A stretch of DNA of 64,000 bases from Mycobacterium genavense ATCC 51234 (GCF_000526915.1 NZ_JAGZ01000001.1:1-64000); one strand, 5' to 3'. Shown: positions 11,336 through 25,300, counted from the first letter of the stretch. Program-made: numbers and translations. The notes: generated by a model from the sequence alone, not told the origin.

Positions 11336-11653
11336 GCTGCCTGTCACTGTAGGGCGCACCCGATCGGCCTGGTCACCAGCGGTCCGGCCGGCGAGCCGAA
11401 ACAGGCCGTGCGGGGCTGGACGGGTTCGCGTGCCGCGTCCGAGGCCCCTGGGAAACGCCGCCACGCAACGCCTTCCGGCCGGGGCGGGCGCATGCCATGG
11501 CCTCATTATCGCCGGATCGAGGCCGTTGCCGCAGCGTGGCGAGGCAAATGCAGGCTTGCGCCACACCGCTTCGGTGTGGGTAATCTGACCCATCCAGATC
11601 GGACAACGCGCTACTGTCTTGTGTTGGCCTGGCAAACGATACTGGGAGGGTAA
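11336..11653. other. Divergent promoter region of Rv1635c-like and Rv1636-like genes
   Basis: No gene seen in these 318 bases. Toward the stress protein there is a candidate -10 TACTGT at 11612-11617 and a strong Shine-Dalgarno GGGAGGG at 11644-11650, three bases from its ATG. The rest is low in recognisable signals. Confidence 0.5.
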
Positions 11654-12097
11654 ATGTCCGCATATCGGACCGTGGTGGTCGGCACTGACGGCTCGGACTC
11701 GTCGTTGCGTGCCGTCGAACGTGCGGCAACCATCGCCGGGCCGGACGCCAAGCTGATCGTCGCGTCGGCGTATCTGCCGCAGCACCAGGACGGCCGGGCC
11801 GCCGACGTGCTGAAGGACGAAAGCTACAAGGTGGCGGGCACCGCCCCGATCTACGCGATCTTGCAGGACGCCAAGGAGCGGGCACACAAGGCCGGTGCGA
11901 AGAACGTCGAGGAGCGCCCGATCGTCGGCGCCCCCGTCGACGCCCTGGTCAACCTGGCCGAAGACGTCAAGGCCGACCTGCTGGTTGTCGGTAACGTCGG
12001 CCTGAGCACGATCGCGAGCCGCCTGCTGGGCTCGGTCCCGGCCAACGTGTCCCGCCGCGCCAAAGTCGACGTCTTGATCGTGCACACCACGTCGTAG
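11654..12097 (+). CDS. Universal stress protein, Rv1636/TB15.3-like
   Basis: Single-domain universal stress protein of 147 residues, nearly collinear with Rv1636 (TB15.3), which binds cAMP with high affinity and may buffer it in the cytosol. Visible features: the N-terminal strand TVVVGTDGSDSS and the nucleotide-binding C-terminal pattern VVGNVGLSTIASRLLGSVPANVSRRAKVDVLIV. In the usual ATP-binding motif G-2X-G-9X-G-S/T, here GNVGL...GSVPANV, the spacing is kept. The gene has a strong ribosome-binding site and is intact. A close link to cAMP signalling is notable because the cyclase gene at 29463 in this window is damaged. Confidence 0.93.
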   Translation: MSAYRTVVVGTDGSDSSLRAVERAATIAGPDAKLIVASAYLPQHQDGRAADVLKDESYKVAGTAPIYAILQDAKERAHKAGAKNVEERPIVGAPVDALVNLAEDVKADLLVVGNVGLSTIASRLLGSVPANVSRRAKVDVLIVHTTS

Positions 12098-12108
12098 CCG
12101 GGTTTTCC

Positions 12109-13519
12109 TTACTCCGCGGATCCTCGGGCCCACAGGGCCAGGGACCGCATCAGCACATCGCGCTCCAGTGCCAGGTCGGAGATCTGTTTGCGCAGGTCGT
12201 TGATTTCGTCGCGGAGGGTTTCGGCCGTCATGCCGTCCCCGTCGGACGCGCGCTGACCGGTCGGCATCGCCGGGCCGGGCAAACCGTCGGGCGGCCCCCC
12301 GCGGCGCGTCACCTGCGGAATCACCGCGGGTGAGGCGCCGTATCGGGCGGGTGTCCCGGGTGCGACGGTCGCGCCGCGCTGACACGTGGCGCCGGCCCGG
12401 GTGGCCGCGAATCCGCCGCCCGCCGCGCCGCCGCCACCGGCCGCCGCGGCCATCAGGCTGCCCGGCAGCAACGCGCCGGCGCCAGGCCCGAACCCGTCGA
12501 TCGCGGCTTCCGGCAGTCCGGCCAGGGCGGCCTCCGGCAACACCCGCACCGAGCTGGCGAGCACCGGTGCGGCTTCGGCCCAGGCCGGCGGGACCGACAG
12601 CGCGCCCACCGGGAGGGCGCGGCCGGCGCTGGCCAGCACACCGCCCGACATCCCCAGCCCCGACGCGGCCGGCGCGGTGTCGTTGAGCAGGCCCGCCGCG
12701 GCACCTGCCGCGCCCAACGCCGGGGCGGCCGCGCCGAGGATCGTGGGCGGCAGCACCGCATTGACCGGGCCGGTCAGCCACGGGCCGAGGATGAACAGCA
12801 CCCCGCTGGCGACGTACGTGGCGCTCGCGGTGACGTTGAACATGTCCGACAGGGTCGGATCGCCCGGCGCACCGGCCAGCGTGTCCAGCATCTTGGGCAC
12901 CGTCTGCAGCACCTGCGTCAGGGCTTTGGGGCTGGCCGTGGCCGACGTGGCGGCCTTGCTCACCGCAGCGTCCTGCGCGCCGGCCCCGGACAGATCGGTG
13001 GTCTGCGGTGGGTCGCTGAACGGCGTCAGCCGTGACGCGGCCGCCGACCCGCCCGCGTAGGCATACATGGTCGTCGTGTCCTGGGCCCACATCTCGCCGT
13101 ACTGCGTCTCGGCGGCCGCGATCGCCGGGGTGTTCTGACCGAACAGGTTGGTCGCGACCAGCGCCAGCAGCAGCGCGCGGTTCTCGGCGATCACGGCCGG
13201 CGGCACCGTCGCGGCGAATGCCGTCTCGTACGCCATCGCCGCCGCCGGCGCCTGCCGGGCGGCCATCTTGACCTGCTCGGCGGTGTTGCCCAGCCATGAC
13301 GCGAAGACGATCGCGGCGGCCCGTATCGACATCGACGCCGGACCCAGCCACGCTTCCCGCGTCAGCCCGGACACCACCGACCGGTACGCCGCGGCCGCGG
13401 AGGTCAGTTCCGCGCCCAACCCGTCCCAGGCCGCCGCCGCTGTCCACATCGGCACGGACCCCGCTCCGTGCGTACATCCGGCCGGAGTTGACCTCCGGCG
13501 GTAACGCCGCATAATCCAT
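12109..13519 (-). pseudogene. PPE family protein, SVP subfamily, frameshifted
   Basis: Mycobacteria-specific PPE protein, normally exported by an ESX system with a PE partner. The N-terminus MDYAALPPEVNSGRMYA is canonical, with ATG 13519 preceded by GAACGGAA. Just after MYA an extra base within 13465-13471 shifts the frame. The rest continues one frame over as GSVPMWTAAAAWDGLGAEL and the WLGNTAEQ-type region. The SVP motif GALSVPPAW is at about residue 300. The C-terminus has a charged heptad-like coiled coil (LRDEINDLRKQISDL), unusual for the family. No PE gene lies next to it. There is no PPE gene at this position in M. tuberculosis. Confidence 0.85.
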
Positions 13520-13741
13520 TTCCGTTCGCCAATCAGTCAATTGGGCACGACCGCCTGCGCGGCTGGTGTGGGTAGACGTGATCGGCTCGCATGCTACCGA
13601 GCCACGCCGGCGGGGGAGGGCGTTTCGGGCGTTGCTCGACCGGGATTCCGCGACCCCGGTGCGGCCGCCGTGGTCGCGCGCGCTCAGCGCCGCCGTCGCG
13701 CGACCCGGATCATGTTCTGCGGCAAGCCAATTGACCGGCGG

Positions 13742-14419
13742 CTACCAGCCTCGTTCGCGCCATTCGGTCAGATGCGGGCGTTCGGTGCCCAGCACCGTGT
13801 CGTCGCCGTGGCCCGGATAGACGACGGTGTCGTCGCCGTACACCTCGAACACCCGGCTGGTGACGTCGTTGAGCAACTGGGTGAAGTCGCCCTCCTGCCA
13901 CGTCTTGCCCACGCCGCCGGGGAACAGGCAGTCGCCGGTGAACAGCTGCGTGACGCCGCCGGTGGCCGGGCCGTCGAGGGCCAGCGCGATCGAGCCCGGG
14001 GTGTGCCCGCGCAAGTGGATGACGTCGAACGTCAGCTTGCCGATCTGCACCTTGTCGCCGTTGGCCAGGAACCGGTCCGGTTTGACGGGCAGCGGTTCGG
14101 CGTCGATCTTGTGGCAGGCGGTGGGCGCACCGGTGGCGGCGGCCACGGCCTCCAGCGCCTGCCAGTGGTCGAAGTGCTGATGGCTGGTCACGATCAGCAC
14201 CACGTTCGGGGCGTACCGTTGGACCAGGTCGATCAGGACGTCGGCATCGTTGGCGGCGTCGATCAGCAGTGTTTGACCGGTCTGCGAACAGGTCACCAGG
14301 TAGGCGTTGTTGTCCATCGGGCCGACCGACGCCTTCACGATCGTGGCGCCGGGCAGGGTGCGGCGGGCAGCGTTACCAGGGTCGACGTGTCCGGTGTAGT
14401 TATCGTCCACGACGGTCAT
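13742..14419 (-). CDS. Metallo-beta-lactamase fold hydrolase, Rv1637c-like
   Basis: Soluble glyoxalase-II-like metal hydrolase of 225 residues. The metal ligands are visible: HQHFDH (HxHxDH) at about 80-85, LRGHTPGS with the next His, FTGDCLF with the bridging Asp, and YPGHGDDT near the C-terminus. Substrate is not known for this subfamily; thioester or similar hydrolysis is typical of the fold. Start ATG 14419 has a strong site AAAGGAG. It is divergent from uvrA. Gene order Rv1636-Rv1637c-uvrA is as in M. tuberculosis apart from the inserted PPE gene. Confidence 0.9.
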   Translation of the reverse strand: MTVVDDNYTGHVDPGNAARRTLPGATIVKASVGPMDNNAYLVTCSQTGQTLLIDAANDADVLIDLVQRYAPNVVLIVTSHQHFDHWQALEAVAAATGAPTACHKIDAEPLPVKPDRFLANGDKVQIGKLTFDVIHLRGHTPGSIALALDGPATGGVTQLFTGDCLFPGGVGKTWQEGDFTQLLNDVTSRVFEVYGDDTVVYPGHGDDTVLGTERPHLTEWRERGW

Positions 14420-14598
14420 GCGCGGCTCCTTTGGTCCCGGCGGGCGCCGGGAGCATCGTCGCCGGCGCGAGTCCTAGCGGCCACGTTACTGCTCTCCGGG
14501 CTGGCGTGGGTGTCTTGTCGGTGGGGGCACCTAGCATGGAATGCGCCGTGCGCAGTAAACGCCGTACAGGCAAGCGAGAATTTTATGAGAGAGGCAGC

Positions 14599-17514
<2,916 letters not shown>

Positions 17515-17528
17515 CGACATCCGCGCGG

Positions 17529-18389
17529 CTACGTGGCAGCCTCGCCGCGCAGCCGCGCCAGACGCGTCGTGCTGGTCTCTTCGAGGTCCACCAGCTCCGA
17601 CCGGGACCTCAGAAAGTCGCTGAACGATTTGAAACCCAGGGACTTCTCGTTGAATGACGGGTCCATCCGTTTCATCTGAGCTTTGACCGCCGAGTTGTGC
17701 AGCCACTCGGTGTCGTCCTTCTCCAGGCCGATGCGCAGCGCGCGTTCGAGCAATCCGGTGGCCGCGGCCTGCGCATCGGCGGGTGCGTCGTCGGCGTCGT
17801 TCTTCGGCCGTCCCCCACGCTTCTTGGGTCCGCTGGATTGCGCTGCGGCAGTGGGGATCCCGGGCAACGCGTCGTAGCTGACGAATTCGTCGCAGGCCGC
17901 GGCCAGGGATCGGCTGCTGGCACCGGCCACACCGATGCCAACCACGTAACGGCCGAGGCGCTTGCACCGCTGAGCCAACGCGATGTAATCCGAATCGCCG
18001 CCCACGATCACCACATGGGTCAGGTCGGGCAACCGGAACATGTCCTCGACCGCGTCGACCGCCAGCCGGATGTCGGCACCGTTCTTGCCGTACGCTGCCG
18101 CCGGAAAGAGCTGGACGAGATCGACTGCGCGACCGACAAGTTGGCCGTGGTAAGCGGCGTTGACGTCGGCGGACCAGTCCGCGTAGGCGCGGGTCAGCAC
18201 CAGGGTGCCGAACGATGACGCGAAGTCGATGATGGCGCCGACGTCGACGGTGGCCGACTGCAGCCGGTCCGTCGCGAGTCCCTTGGCCTTGTCCTTCTGG
18301 AACGAGTTGCGCCCGTGTACCTGGTCGTAGCGCGAGATCACGATGTTGTCGAAGTCGAGGTAGACAGCGACGCGGGTGGATTCGGTCAT
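17529..18389 (-). CDS. NYN-domain ribonuclease with C-terminal LOTUS/OST-HTH domain
   Basis: Putative RNA-processing enzyme, 286 residues. N-terminal NYN (PIN-like, LabA/DUF88) domain: YLDFDN (about 10-15), GADIRLAVDAVEDM (about 104-117) and VIVGGDSDYIALAQR (about 126-140) supply the acidic metal-binding residues. After a basic, low-complexity linker (PKKRGGRPKNDADDAPAD) comes an OST-HTH/LOTUS-type domain, about 205-275, with the pattern LERAL..NSAVKAQMKRMDPSF and LGFKSFSDFL. LOTUS domains bind RNA, including G-quadruplexes in some families. The target here is unknown. It is convergent with uvrA (14-base gap) and lies just downstream of the kinase pseudogene. Intact, unlike most of its neighbours. 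Confidence 0.88.
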   Translation of the reverse strand: MTESTRVAVYLDFDNIVISRYDQVHGRNSFQKDKAKGLATDRLQSATVDVGAIIDFASSFGTLVLTRAYADWSADVNAAYHGQLVGRAVDLVQLFPAAAYGKNGADIRLAVDAVEDMFRLPDLTHVVIVGGDSDYIALAQRCKRLGRYVVGIGVAGASSRSLAAACDEFVSYDALPGIPTAAAQSSGPKKRGGRPKNDADDAPADAQAAATGLLERALRIGLEKDDTEWLHNSAVKAQMKRMDPSFNEKSLGFKSFSDFLRSRSELVDLEETSTTRLARLRGEAAT

Positions 18390-18414
18390 CGTGCGTTCGC
18401 CTCCTGATCGGCCC

Positions 18415-20106
18415 TCAACGGGGCAACCGGTCCGCCATCATATTGGCGATCTGCCTGGCCTGGTTGATCGTCCCCGGCGCACAGACGTTGACGTCGAAGA
18501 CCACATTGGACACCACACTGATCACGTGCTGGCACACCACCGGGCTGTTGCCCAGCGTGTGTTACAGGGCGATGTTGGGTGGATTCCCGCTGACGTCCCC
18601 GAATGTCCATTGGGAGGTGACTCCGTCGGACACCTGGGTCACGGTTCGCCCGGCGCACTCCCGATACCGGGGCAGCTGGGAGGTCACGAACGCCCGGGCC
18701 TGGTCGGCGGAGGCGAATACCACCGCGCCCTGGACCACGGCGTAGCCGGGGTGGCTGTTCGGCTTCTTCAACAACTGGGCCAGCATCCCGGTGTAGCCGC
18801 TGCTCTGGTACGTCGGGGTTTGGAAACCGATCAGCGCGCCGAGGCAGTCGTCGTCCGACAACGTGTTGGACGGAGTGGGGTCGGTCATCACGGTGCTGTT
18901 GTGGTCGACGACGCTCCCGGTGGTGCCGACGATGGTGTTGATCTGCTCCACCGGAACCAGAACCGAATGCAGTTGTGCGGGAGCAACATTCGCGACGGCA
19001 GTGCCACCGGGCGGCGCGGGGCTCGGAGTAGCGGACTCGACGGCGCTGGTAGCCGGGCGCGACGCGGCGGGTTGACGTACGGCCGCCCAGATCCCGGTGC
19101 CCGCGACGGCCGCGCCGACGATCACGATCGCGCCGACGATCAGCCCCAGTCTGGGCTTGGGCGGCGGGGGCGGCGTCCATGGCGGCGGGCTGGCGACCCA
19201 GGCCGGCGGGACGGGTGCCGGTGGGGGCGGTGGGGCGAAGTGTCGGCTGTGCTGGATCAGGTCGGTGGCCCGGTCTTGGTCGGGAGTGCTCAGCGCGTGC
19301 AGGGCGGCCTGCGCGAGATCGCCGGCGGTGGCGTAGCGGGCGAACGGGTCTTTGGCCATGCCCTGTGCGATGACTTCGTCGAATGCGGTGGGCACGGCGG
19401 GATTTCGCTGGCTGGGCCGCGGTACTGGCTCCATCAGGTGCGCGGCCATCAGTCTGCTGAGACTCTCGGTCTGGAAAGGTGTTGCGCCCGTAAGGCATTC
19501 GTAGAGCAGGCAGGCCAGGCCATAGATGTCGACGCGGTAGGTGGGGTCGTCCTTGCCGAACCGCTCGGGCGCCATGTAGTTCCAACTACCCATGGCGGCA
19601 ACGGTTTTCGTCACCCTCTGGTCGGTAGCGGCGGCGATACCGAAGTCGACCAGGTACGCGAAGTCGCCCTCGGTGAGCAGGATGTTCTCGGGCTTGATGT
19701 CACGGTGAATCACCCCGGCGCGGTGGGCGGCGTCCAGCGCGTACGCCACCTGCTCGACGATAACGACTTCTCGCGGCGGCGGCAGCGGCCCGGTGCGGTT
19801 GAGCACGGAGCCGACGTCCTGGCCTTCGACGAAGCGCATGTCGATGAACAGCTGGCCGTCGATTTCGCCGTAGTCGTGGATGGGCACGATGTGCGGTTCT
19901 TGCAGCCGGCCCGCGGTCTGCACTTCCCGCTGCATGCGCCGGCGGAAGACGTCGTCGGAGCTGACCTGCTCGGACACCAGCTTGAGCGCCACCACGCGGT
20001 CCTTGACCGAGTCGTAGGCCTCGTACACCTCGCCCATCCCGCCGCGGCCCAGCAGCCGGCGCAGGTGGTAGTGCCCGAACCGGGTACCCACCCGCGTTTG
20101 CCTCAT
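18415..20106 (-). pseudogene. PknH-like receptor Ser/Thr kinase, truncated by a nonsense codon
   Basis: Transmembrane Ser/Thr kinase with a PknH-type extracellular sensor. Kinase: GRGGMGEVYEAYD, K in VALKLV, HRDIKPEN, LVDFGIA, MAPERF (about residues 15-275). A Pro-rich juxtamembrane region (PPPPPAPVPPAW) precedes one TM helix (GLIVGAIVIVGAAVAGTGIWAAV). The sensor domain (about 390-560) is interrupted by TAA at 18564-18562 after GNPPNIAL. Reading on gives HTLGNSPVVCQHVISVV and CAPGTINQARQIANMM before a natural TGA at 18415. The lost 49 residues contain two cysteines that should form a disulfide in this fold. ATG 20106 follows GGGGGGAGAT. A kinase-active, sensor-defective product of 514 residues could still be made. 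Confidence 0.85.
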
Positions 20107-20137
20107 CGATCTCCCCCCCGGCCCCACGCCGTCCCCG

Positions 20138-20386
20138 CTAGCCCTCATCGGTGCGCATCGACTCGCGGATCTGCGCCAGCCGTTCGGCCGCGGCGCGCCG
20201 GCGTTCGTCGTACTGCTCGTCGACGGAGCGGCCCTCCGGTGAGTCGGCGTCGAGTTCCGTGTCGCCCAGTGACGCGGCGTATCGGGTTTCGATTTTCTCA
20301 CGCACCGATTCGAAGGTCGGTACGCCCGCGCTGTCGTACCCGGGGTCGGGTGGGGCGGCGCCGAGGTTTGCTGGTTCGTCGGGCAT
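20138..20386 (-). CDS. Conserved hypothetical small acidic protein
   Basis: 82 residues, acidic and charged, without TM segments or signal peptide. The C-terminal half (VREKIETRYAASLGD and YDERRRAAAERLAQIRESM) is predicted mostly helical. Start ATG 20386. It sits between the kinase gene (31 bases downstream on the same strand) and the DUF6653 remnant, where M. tuberculosis has a similar-sized gene between uvrA and Rv1639c; orthology is a guess from position. Frame and codon use are mycobacterial. Function unknown. Confidence 0.7.
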   Translation of the reverse strand: MPDEPANLGAAPPDPGYDSAGVPTFESVREKIETRYAASLGDTELDADSPEGRSVDEQYDERRRAAAERLAQIRESMRTDEG

Positions 20387-20396
20387 GGTTGCCACG

Positions 20397-20836
20397 CTAC
20401 TGCGGCGAGGCGGGGTCCTGGTGTTCGCGCTCGAGATAGCGCACCATCTGCTCCCAATAGAGGTGAGCGACATTTGCAGCACGGTGGCGACCGCCGCGGG
20501 TCCCAGCGCCGATGCCGGCGCGCGGCCACCAGAGCGACCAGCGCCGTCGCCGACGCCAGCGCGCTGACCACGGCGGCCCCGTCGCGGGGGCGGCGGCTGA
20601 TCCACAGTTCCTCGCCCAGCATCGCGCGCTTCGACCAGGCGCGCAGCTGCCGGGGCTTGCCGAAGACGAACGGGTTGACCGCCAGCCACAACCGCCAGCC
20701 AGAACGCGTGGCTGCGCCGCCGCGTCCACGCCGGCACCAGGATCAGCGGCGTGCTGGCCCAGCGCGTCCACGCGCTGCACGGGTCGTAGCCGTGCGATGG
20801 ACCCCACTGCCGGTTACCTCGGTGCGGCGTTGGCAT
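20397..20836 (-). pseudogene. DUF6653-like membrane protein remnant, multiple frameshifts
   Basis: Three frames have to be stitched to recover a DUF6653-type small membrane protein. From ATG 20836: SHGYDPCSAWTRWASTPLILVPAWTRR and FWLAVV. After a shift near 20690: LAVNPFVFGKPRQLRAWSKRAMLGEELWISRR plus a TM segment. After a further shift near 20500: ANVAHLYWEQMVRYLEREH to a TAG at 20397. The family pattern DPWSVWTR...NPRLFP...WASKGVLGE...DRMVWLY is recognisable in that order. At least two frameshifts, so almost certainly non-functional. The first codons overlap the end of the esterase pseudogene. Confidence 0.7.
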
Positions 20837-22298
20837 GCTGTGCCGGGATCACCACCGGCGCAACCGAAGACGCGGGCGAAGTGCCGGGCAGCGGGGCCCG
20901 CGGTACGCCGGGGGTGCCCAGCTGGCCGGCCAGCCACGGCAGCGCCGCGGCGAAGACCCGGTCGGCGAACTGCCAGTCGTGCTTACCGGGCTGGGGGAGC
21001 ACCGCGCAGTCGATGCCATGGGCGCGGCCCAGCGCGCACAGCGAGTAGGCCGCGGCGGTCTGGTTGCTCGGGTTGGCGGCGGCGTCGCGTTCGGCCAGCC
21101 GCATCGCGGCGGTGTCCGCGATCGAGACGTCGCGGTGCGGCGCGGGCGGGCCGTCCGACGAGATCGCGAACCAGCCCGACACGTCGTGGTTCTGGCCGTG
21201 CCGGATGATCACGGTGCTCGGGTCGAACGACGCCCACGCCTCGGCATTTCCACCGAACAGCCGGCTGATGGTTTGCGCCTTGTTGCCGGCGTTGGGGAAG
21301 AAGTCACCGGCGACGTCGACGAACGCGCTGAACATGTCCGGGTGCATGACGGTCAGGTCCACCGCGCAGGTGCCGCCCATCGACCAACTCGTCACCCCCC
21401 AATTGGCCCGGTCGGGACTGACACCGAAGGTCGAAATCATATAGGGGACAACATCTTTGATGAGATGGTCGGCGGCGTTGCCGCGGATGCCGTTGACGCA
21501 TTCGGTGTCGTTGTTGAACGCCCCACCGGAGTCCACGAACACCAGCACCGGAGCCGCCCCGTTGTGGGCGGAGGCGAAGTCGTCGATCGTCTTGATCGCG
21601 TTGCCCGCACGTGTCCAGTCCGCCGGGGTGTTGAACTGCCCACCGATCATCATCACCGTCGGCAGGGCCGGCGGCGGGCTGTTGGCGAACCACTGCGGTG
21701 GCAGGTACACCAGCTCGCCGCGGTGCTTGAAGTGCGAGGCGGACGAGGGGATGGCGACCGGCACCACGCTGTCGTGTGCCGGCCGATTTCCCTTGGCCGC
21801 CATGGCGGTAACGGTCGCCTGATCGGTCTGGTCGGGCAGCGGGCCGGAGGTCAGCTGGCCCCACGCGGACTGGACGGTGGGGAAGTAGCCGACCCACAGA
21901 TTGAGCATCAGCACCGCGCACAGCAGACACAGCGGCACCGACACCACCGCGGCACCGCGTCGCCAGCCGCGCGCCCCGCGCCAGCCCAGCACCAGCACCG
22001 CCCCGGCCATACCGGTGACCGCGGTCCACAACCACAGCGCGACCGGTGCGGGTTCCTCGGACAGGCCCTGATCGACGATGTATCAATGGGTTCCGTATGC
22101 CGTGGCCGCACCGATCGCGACCGCCAGCGGCAGGCATACCGTCCGCCAACGCCGTGATCGCCAGCCGACGGCCAGCGCCAGCACGATCGCGGTGACGGCC
22201 TGGACCGTGATCGGCACCCAGCCGTGCATCAGCGAGGTATGACCGCTTGCCAAAAACTGCCCGGTGGCATCGGGCACGGGCGCTGTCACGCGATCCAT
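20814..22298 (-). pseudogene. Membrane-anchored alpha/beta hydrolase, Rv1639c-like, nonsense mutation
   Basis: Rv1639c-type protein: about four N-terminal TM helices, then an extracytoplasmic esterase-D/antigen-85-like hydrolase domain. The nucleophile elbow is TSWSMGGTC; the catalytic acid region is probably GNAEAWASFDPS, and the His is in PGKHDWQFADRVF. An in-frame TGA at 22085-22083 splits the frame after AAATAYGTH and before YIVDQGLSEEP. The expected residue is Trp (TGG to TGA). No good restart exists before the third helix, so membrane insertion would be disturbed. Start ATG 22298; stop TAA 20814. Confidence 0.85.
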
Positions 22299-22375
22299 TG
22301 TGATCGATTCTTAACCGCGACGGAACATGTTCACCCGATGTTCGCGGTGGCCGCGCCGCGGCTCGCGACACCCGG

Positions 22376-25300
22376 CTAATGCGGCTTGGCCAGGGGAAAC
22401 GGCAGGGTCTCACGGATGCTGCGACCGGTTATGAGCATCACGAGCCGATCGATACCCATCCCCAGCCCGCCGGTCGGCGGCATCGCGTATTCCATGGCCT
22501 GCAGGAAGTCTTCGTCCAGCTCTATCGCCTCCGGATCGCCGCCTGCGGCCAGCAGCGACTGCGCCAGCAGCCGGCGGCGCTGCTCCACCGGATCGGTGAG
22601 CTCGCTGTAGGCGGTGCCCAGCTCGACACCCCAGGCCACCAAATCCCACCGCTCGGCGACGCCGGGTTGGCTGCGGTGCGGCCGGGTCAGCGGCGAGCCC
22701 GACGTCGGAAAGTCGATATAGAAGGTGGGCGCCTCGGTACGTTCTTCGACCAGGTGCTCGTAGAGCTCGAGCACCACCGCGCCGGCGTCCCAATGGTCCC
22801 GATACGGGATGCGGGCACGGTCGGACAGCTTGCGCAGCTCGCCCAGCGACGTGTTCGGGTTGATGTGTTCGCCGAGCGCTTCGGAGACGGCGTCGTGCAC
22901 GCTCTTCACCGGCCACTCCCCGGAGATGTCGACGGGTTCGAGGTGGCCGTCGCCGTGCTCCGGGTGGGGCCGCAGCACGGTCGGCGCGCCGTTGGCGGCT
23001 TCGGCCGCGTTTTGGATGAGCTCGCGGCAACCGTCGATCCACACCCGATAGTCGGCGTGCGCTTGGTAGGCCTCCAGCAGCGTGAACTCCGGGTTGTGGC
23101 TGAAATCGACGCCCTCGTTGCGGAAGGCCCGGCCCAGCTCGAACACCCGCTCCACGCCGCCGACGCACAACCGCTTCAGGTAGAGCTCGGGCGCGATGCG
23201 CAGGAACAGGTCCATGTCATAGGTGTTGATGTGGGTGACGAACGGGCGCGCGGCCGCCCCGCCGTGGATCGGCTGCAAGATCGGGGTTTCCACCTCGATG
23301 AAATCTTTGGCGAACAACGTTTCTCGCACCGAGCACAGTACGTTGCTGCGCGTCGTCACCAGATTGCGTGACTCGGCGTTGACCGCGAGGTCGACGTAAC
23401 GGGTGCGCACCCGTGCCTCCGGGTCGGTCAGTCCCTTCCACTTGTTGGGCAACGGCCGCAAGCACTTTCCGACCATGCGCCAGTCGCCCACGATCAACGA
23501 GCGGGTCCCGCGCTTGCTGAATCCCATCCGCCCGGTCATCTCGACCAGGTCACCGAGATCGATGGCCGCGGTGAAGTCGGCGGTCCGGCCGGACTCCAGG
23601 CGCGAATTATCCAGCAGCACTTGCATTTCGCCGGACCAGTCGCGCAGTTCGGCGAACAGCACACCGCCGAAGTCGCAGATCCGCAAGATCCGGCCCGCCA
23701 CCGACACGGTGTCCTGGTCGTCGCTGTCGAGGGCCTGCGCGACGGTGTGGGTGGGCGCCGAACCCACCGGATAAGCATCAATTCCATTGTGCTGCAACGA
23801 CTTCAGTTTTTCCAGCCGTACTCGCACCTGTTCGGGTAGCCGGCGGTGGTACTCCTCGGAGTCGACTTCGTCGCCGCGCTTGAGGCCGCTGACGTCGGGC
23901 GCGGATCCGTCTTCGTGCAACAACCCGGATTCCGCCAGCCGGGCCGGCACGGCGGGGTGGTGCCCGGTGTGCACCTTGTCGCGGCGGCTGAACGGCAGCA
24001 CCAGGAAGCCTTCGGCCATGGCCGACGCCACGCCCACCCGCGGGATCAACCGGGCGTCCTCGTAGCAGGCGTAGCGCGGCACCCATTCGGGTTGATACTT
24101 CATGTTGGAGCGGTACAGCGTCTCCAGCTGCCACCACCGGGAGAAGAACAGCAGCAGGCCGCGCCACAGCCGCGCGATCGGGCCGGCGCCGAGTTGGGCG
24201 CCTTGCTCGAACGCCGACCGGAACATGGCGAAGTTCAACGAAACACGGTTGATACCAAGGCTTTCGGCGTTCAGGGCAAGTTCGCTGACCATGAATTCGT
24301 TGGTGCCGTTGGGGGATTGGGGCGAGCGGCGCATCAAGTCCAGTGACACCCCGGTGCTTCCCCACGGGACCAGCGACAGCATCGCGACCACCTGCTCGTC
24401 GCGGTCCAGCGCCTCCACCAACAGGCATTCCCCGTCGGCCGGATCGCCCAGGCGCCCCAGCGCCATCGAGAAGCCGCGCTCGGACTGGGTGTCGCGCCAG
24501 GCGTTGGCGCGCGCGATCGTCTCGGCCATCTCCTCGGCCGTGATGTCCCGGTGCCGCCGGATGCGTACCGTCAACCCCGCCCGCCGGGCCCGCGTCACGG
24601 CCTGGCGCACCCCGCGCATGTTCGGGCCGGACAGCCGGAAATCGGAGGTCCGCAGAATGGCCTCATCTCCGAGTTCGAGCGCGTTCAGGCCGCGCTCGCG
24701 ATACGCCTGCGCGCCTTGGGAACTGGCGCCCATGACTCCGGGTGCCCAGCCGTAGGTCTTGCACAGCGCCAGCCACGCGTCGACGGCCTGCGGCCAGGCC
24801 CGGGGATCGCCGACCGGGTCGCCGCTGGCCAGGCAGACGCCCACCTCGACCCGGTAGGTGATCGCGGCGCGGCCGCTGTGCGCGAAGACCACCGACTTGT
24901 CGCGGCGGGTTGCGAAGTAGCCCAGGGAGTCGTTCTTGCCGTACAGCTCGAGCAGCCCGCGGATCGCCGACTCGTCCTCACCGGTGAGTGCGTTGTCGGC
25001 GCGCTGGGATTGGAACAGCACGATCGCGGCCGCGATCAGGGCCAGCGCGCCGAACAATCCGAAGATCGCGTTGAGCAGGACGTGCGGCTTGCCGGTGAAC
25101 AGGTCGGGGTCGGCCAGGGCGAACCCGACTACCCGGTTGGCGACGTATCCCAGCCGATCCTGCCGGGCCAACGATCCGGGGAAGAGCTCGACCAGACCCC
25201 AGGACAACAGGATTCCGATCACGTCTCCGACGACGAGGACGGCGGCCGCTTTGAACAGCGCGGCCCGGCGGACCTTGGCCCAGAACTCCCGGTAGCTCAG

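Noticed and set aside
11348..13540. Upstream extension of the mannosyltransferase frame (up to about 1258 codons)
   Set aside because: The extension runs antisense through the stress-protein gene and across the PPE gene. Only the part from 11335 down resembles a protein family. The first codons near 13519 are the true PPE N-terminus in a frame later lost.
13541..14598. Open frames upstream of uvrA on the plus strand
   Set aside because: They are antisense to the metallo-hydrolase, whose metal-binding motifs and ribosome-binding site are clear on the minus strand.
18376..20439. 687-codon plus-strand open frame opposite the PknH-like kinase
   Set aside because: It is a GC-driven antisense frame; kinase motifs in the correct order are on the minus strand.
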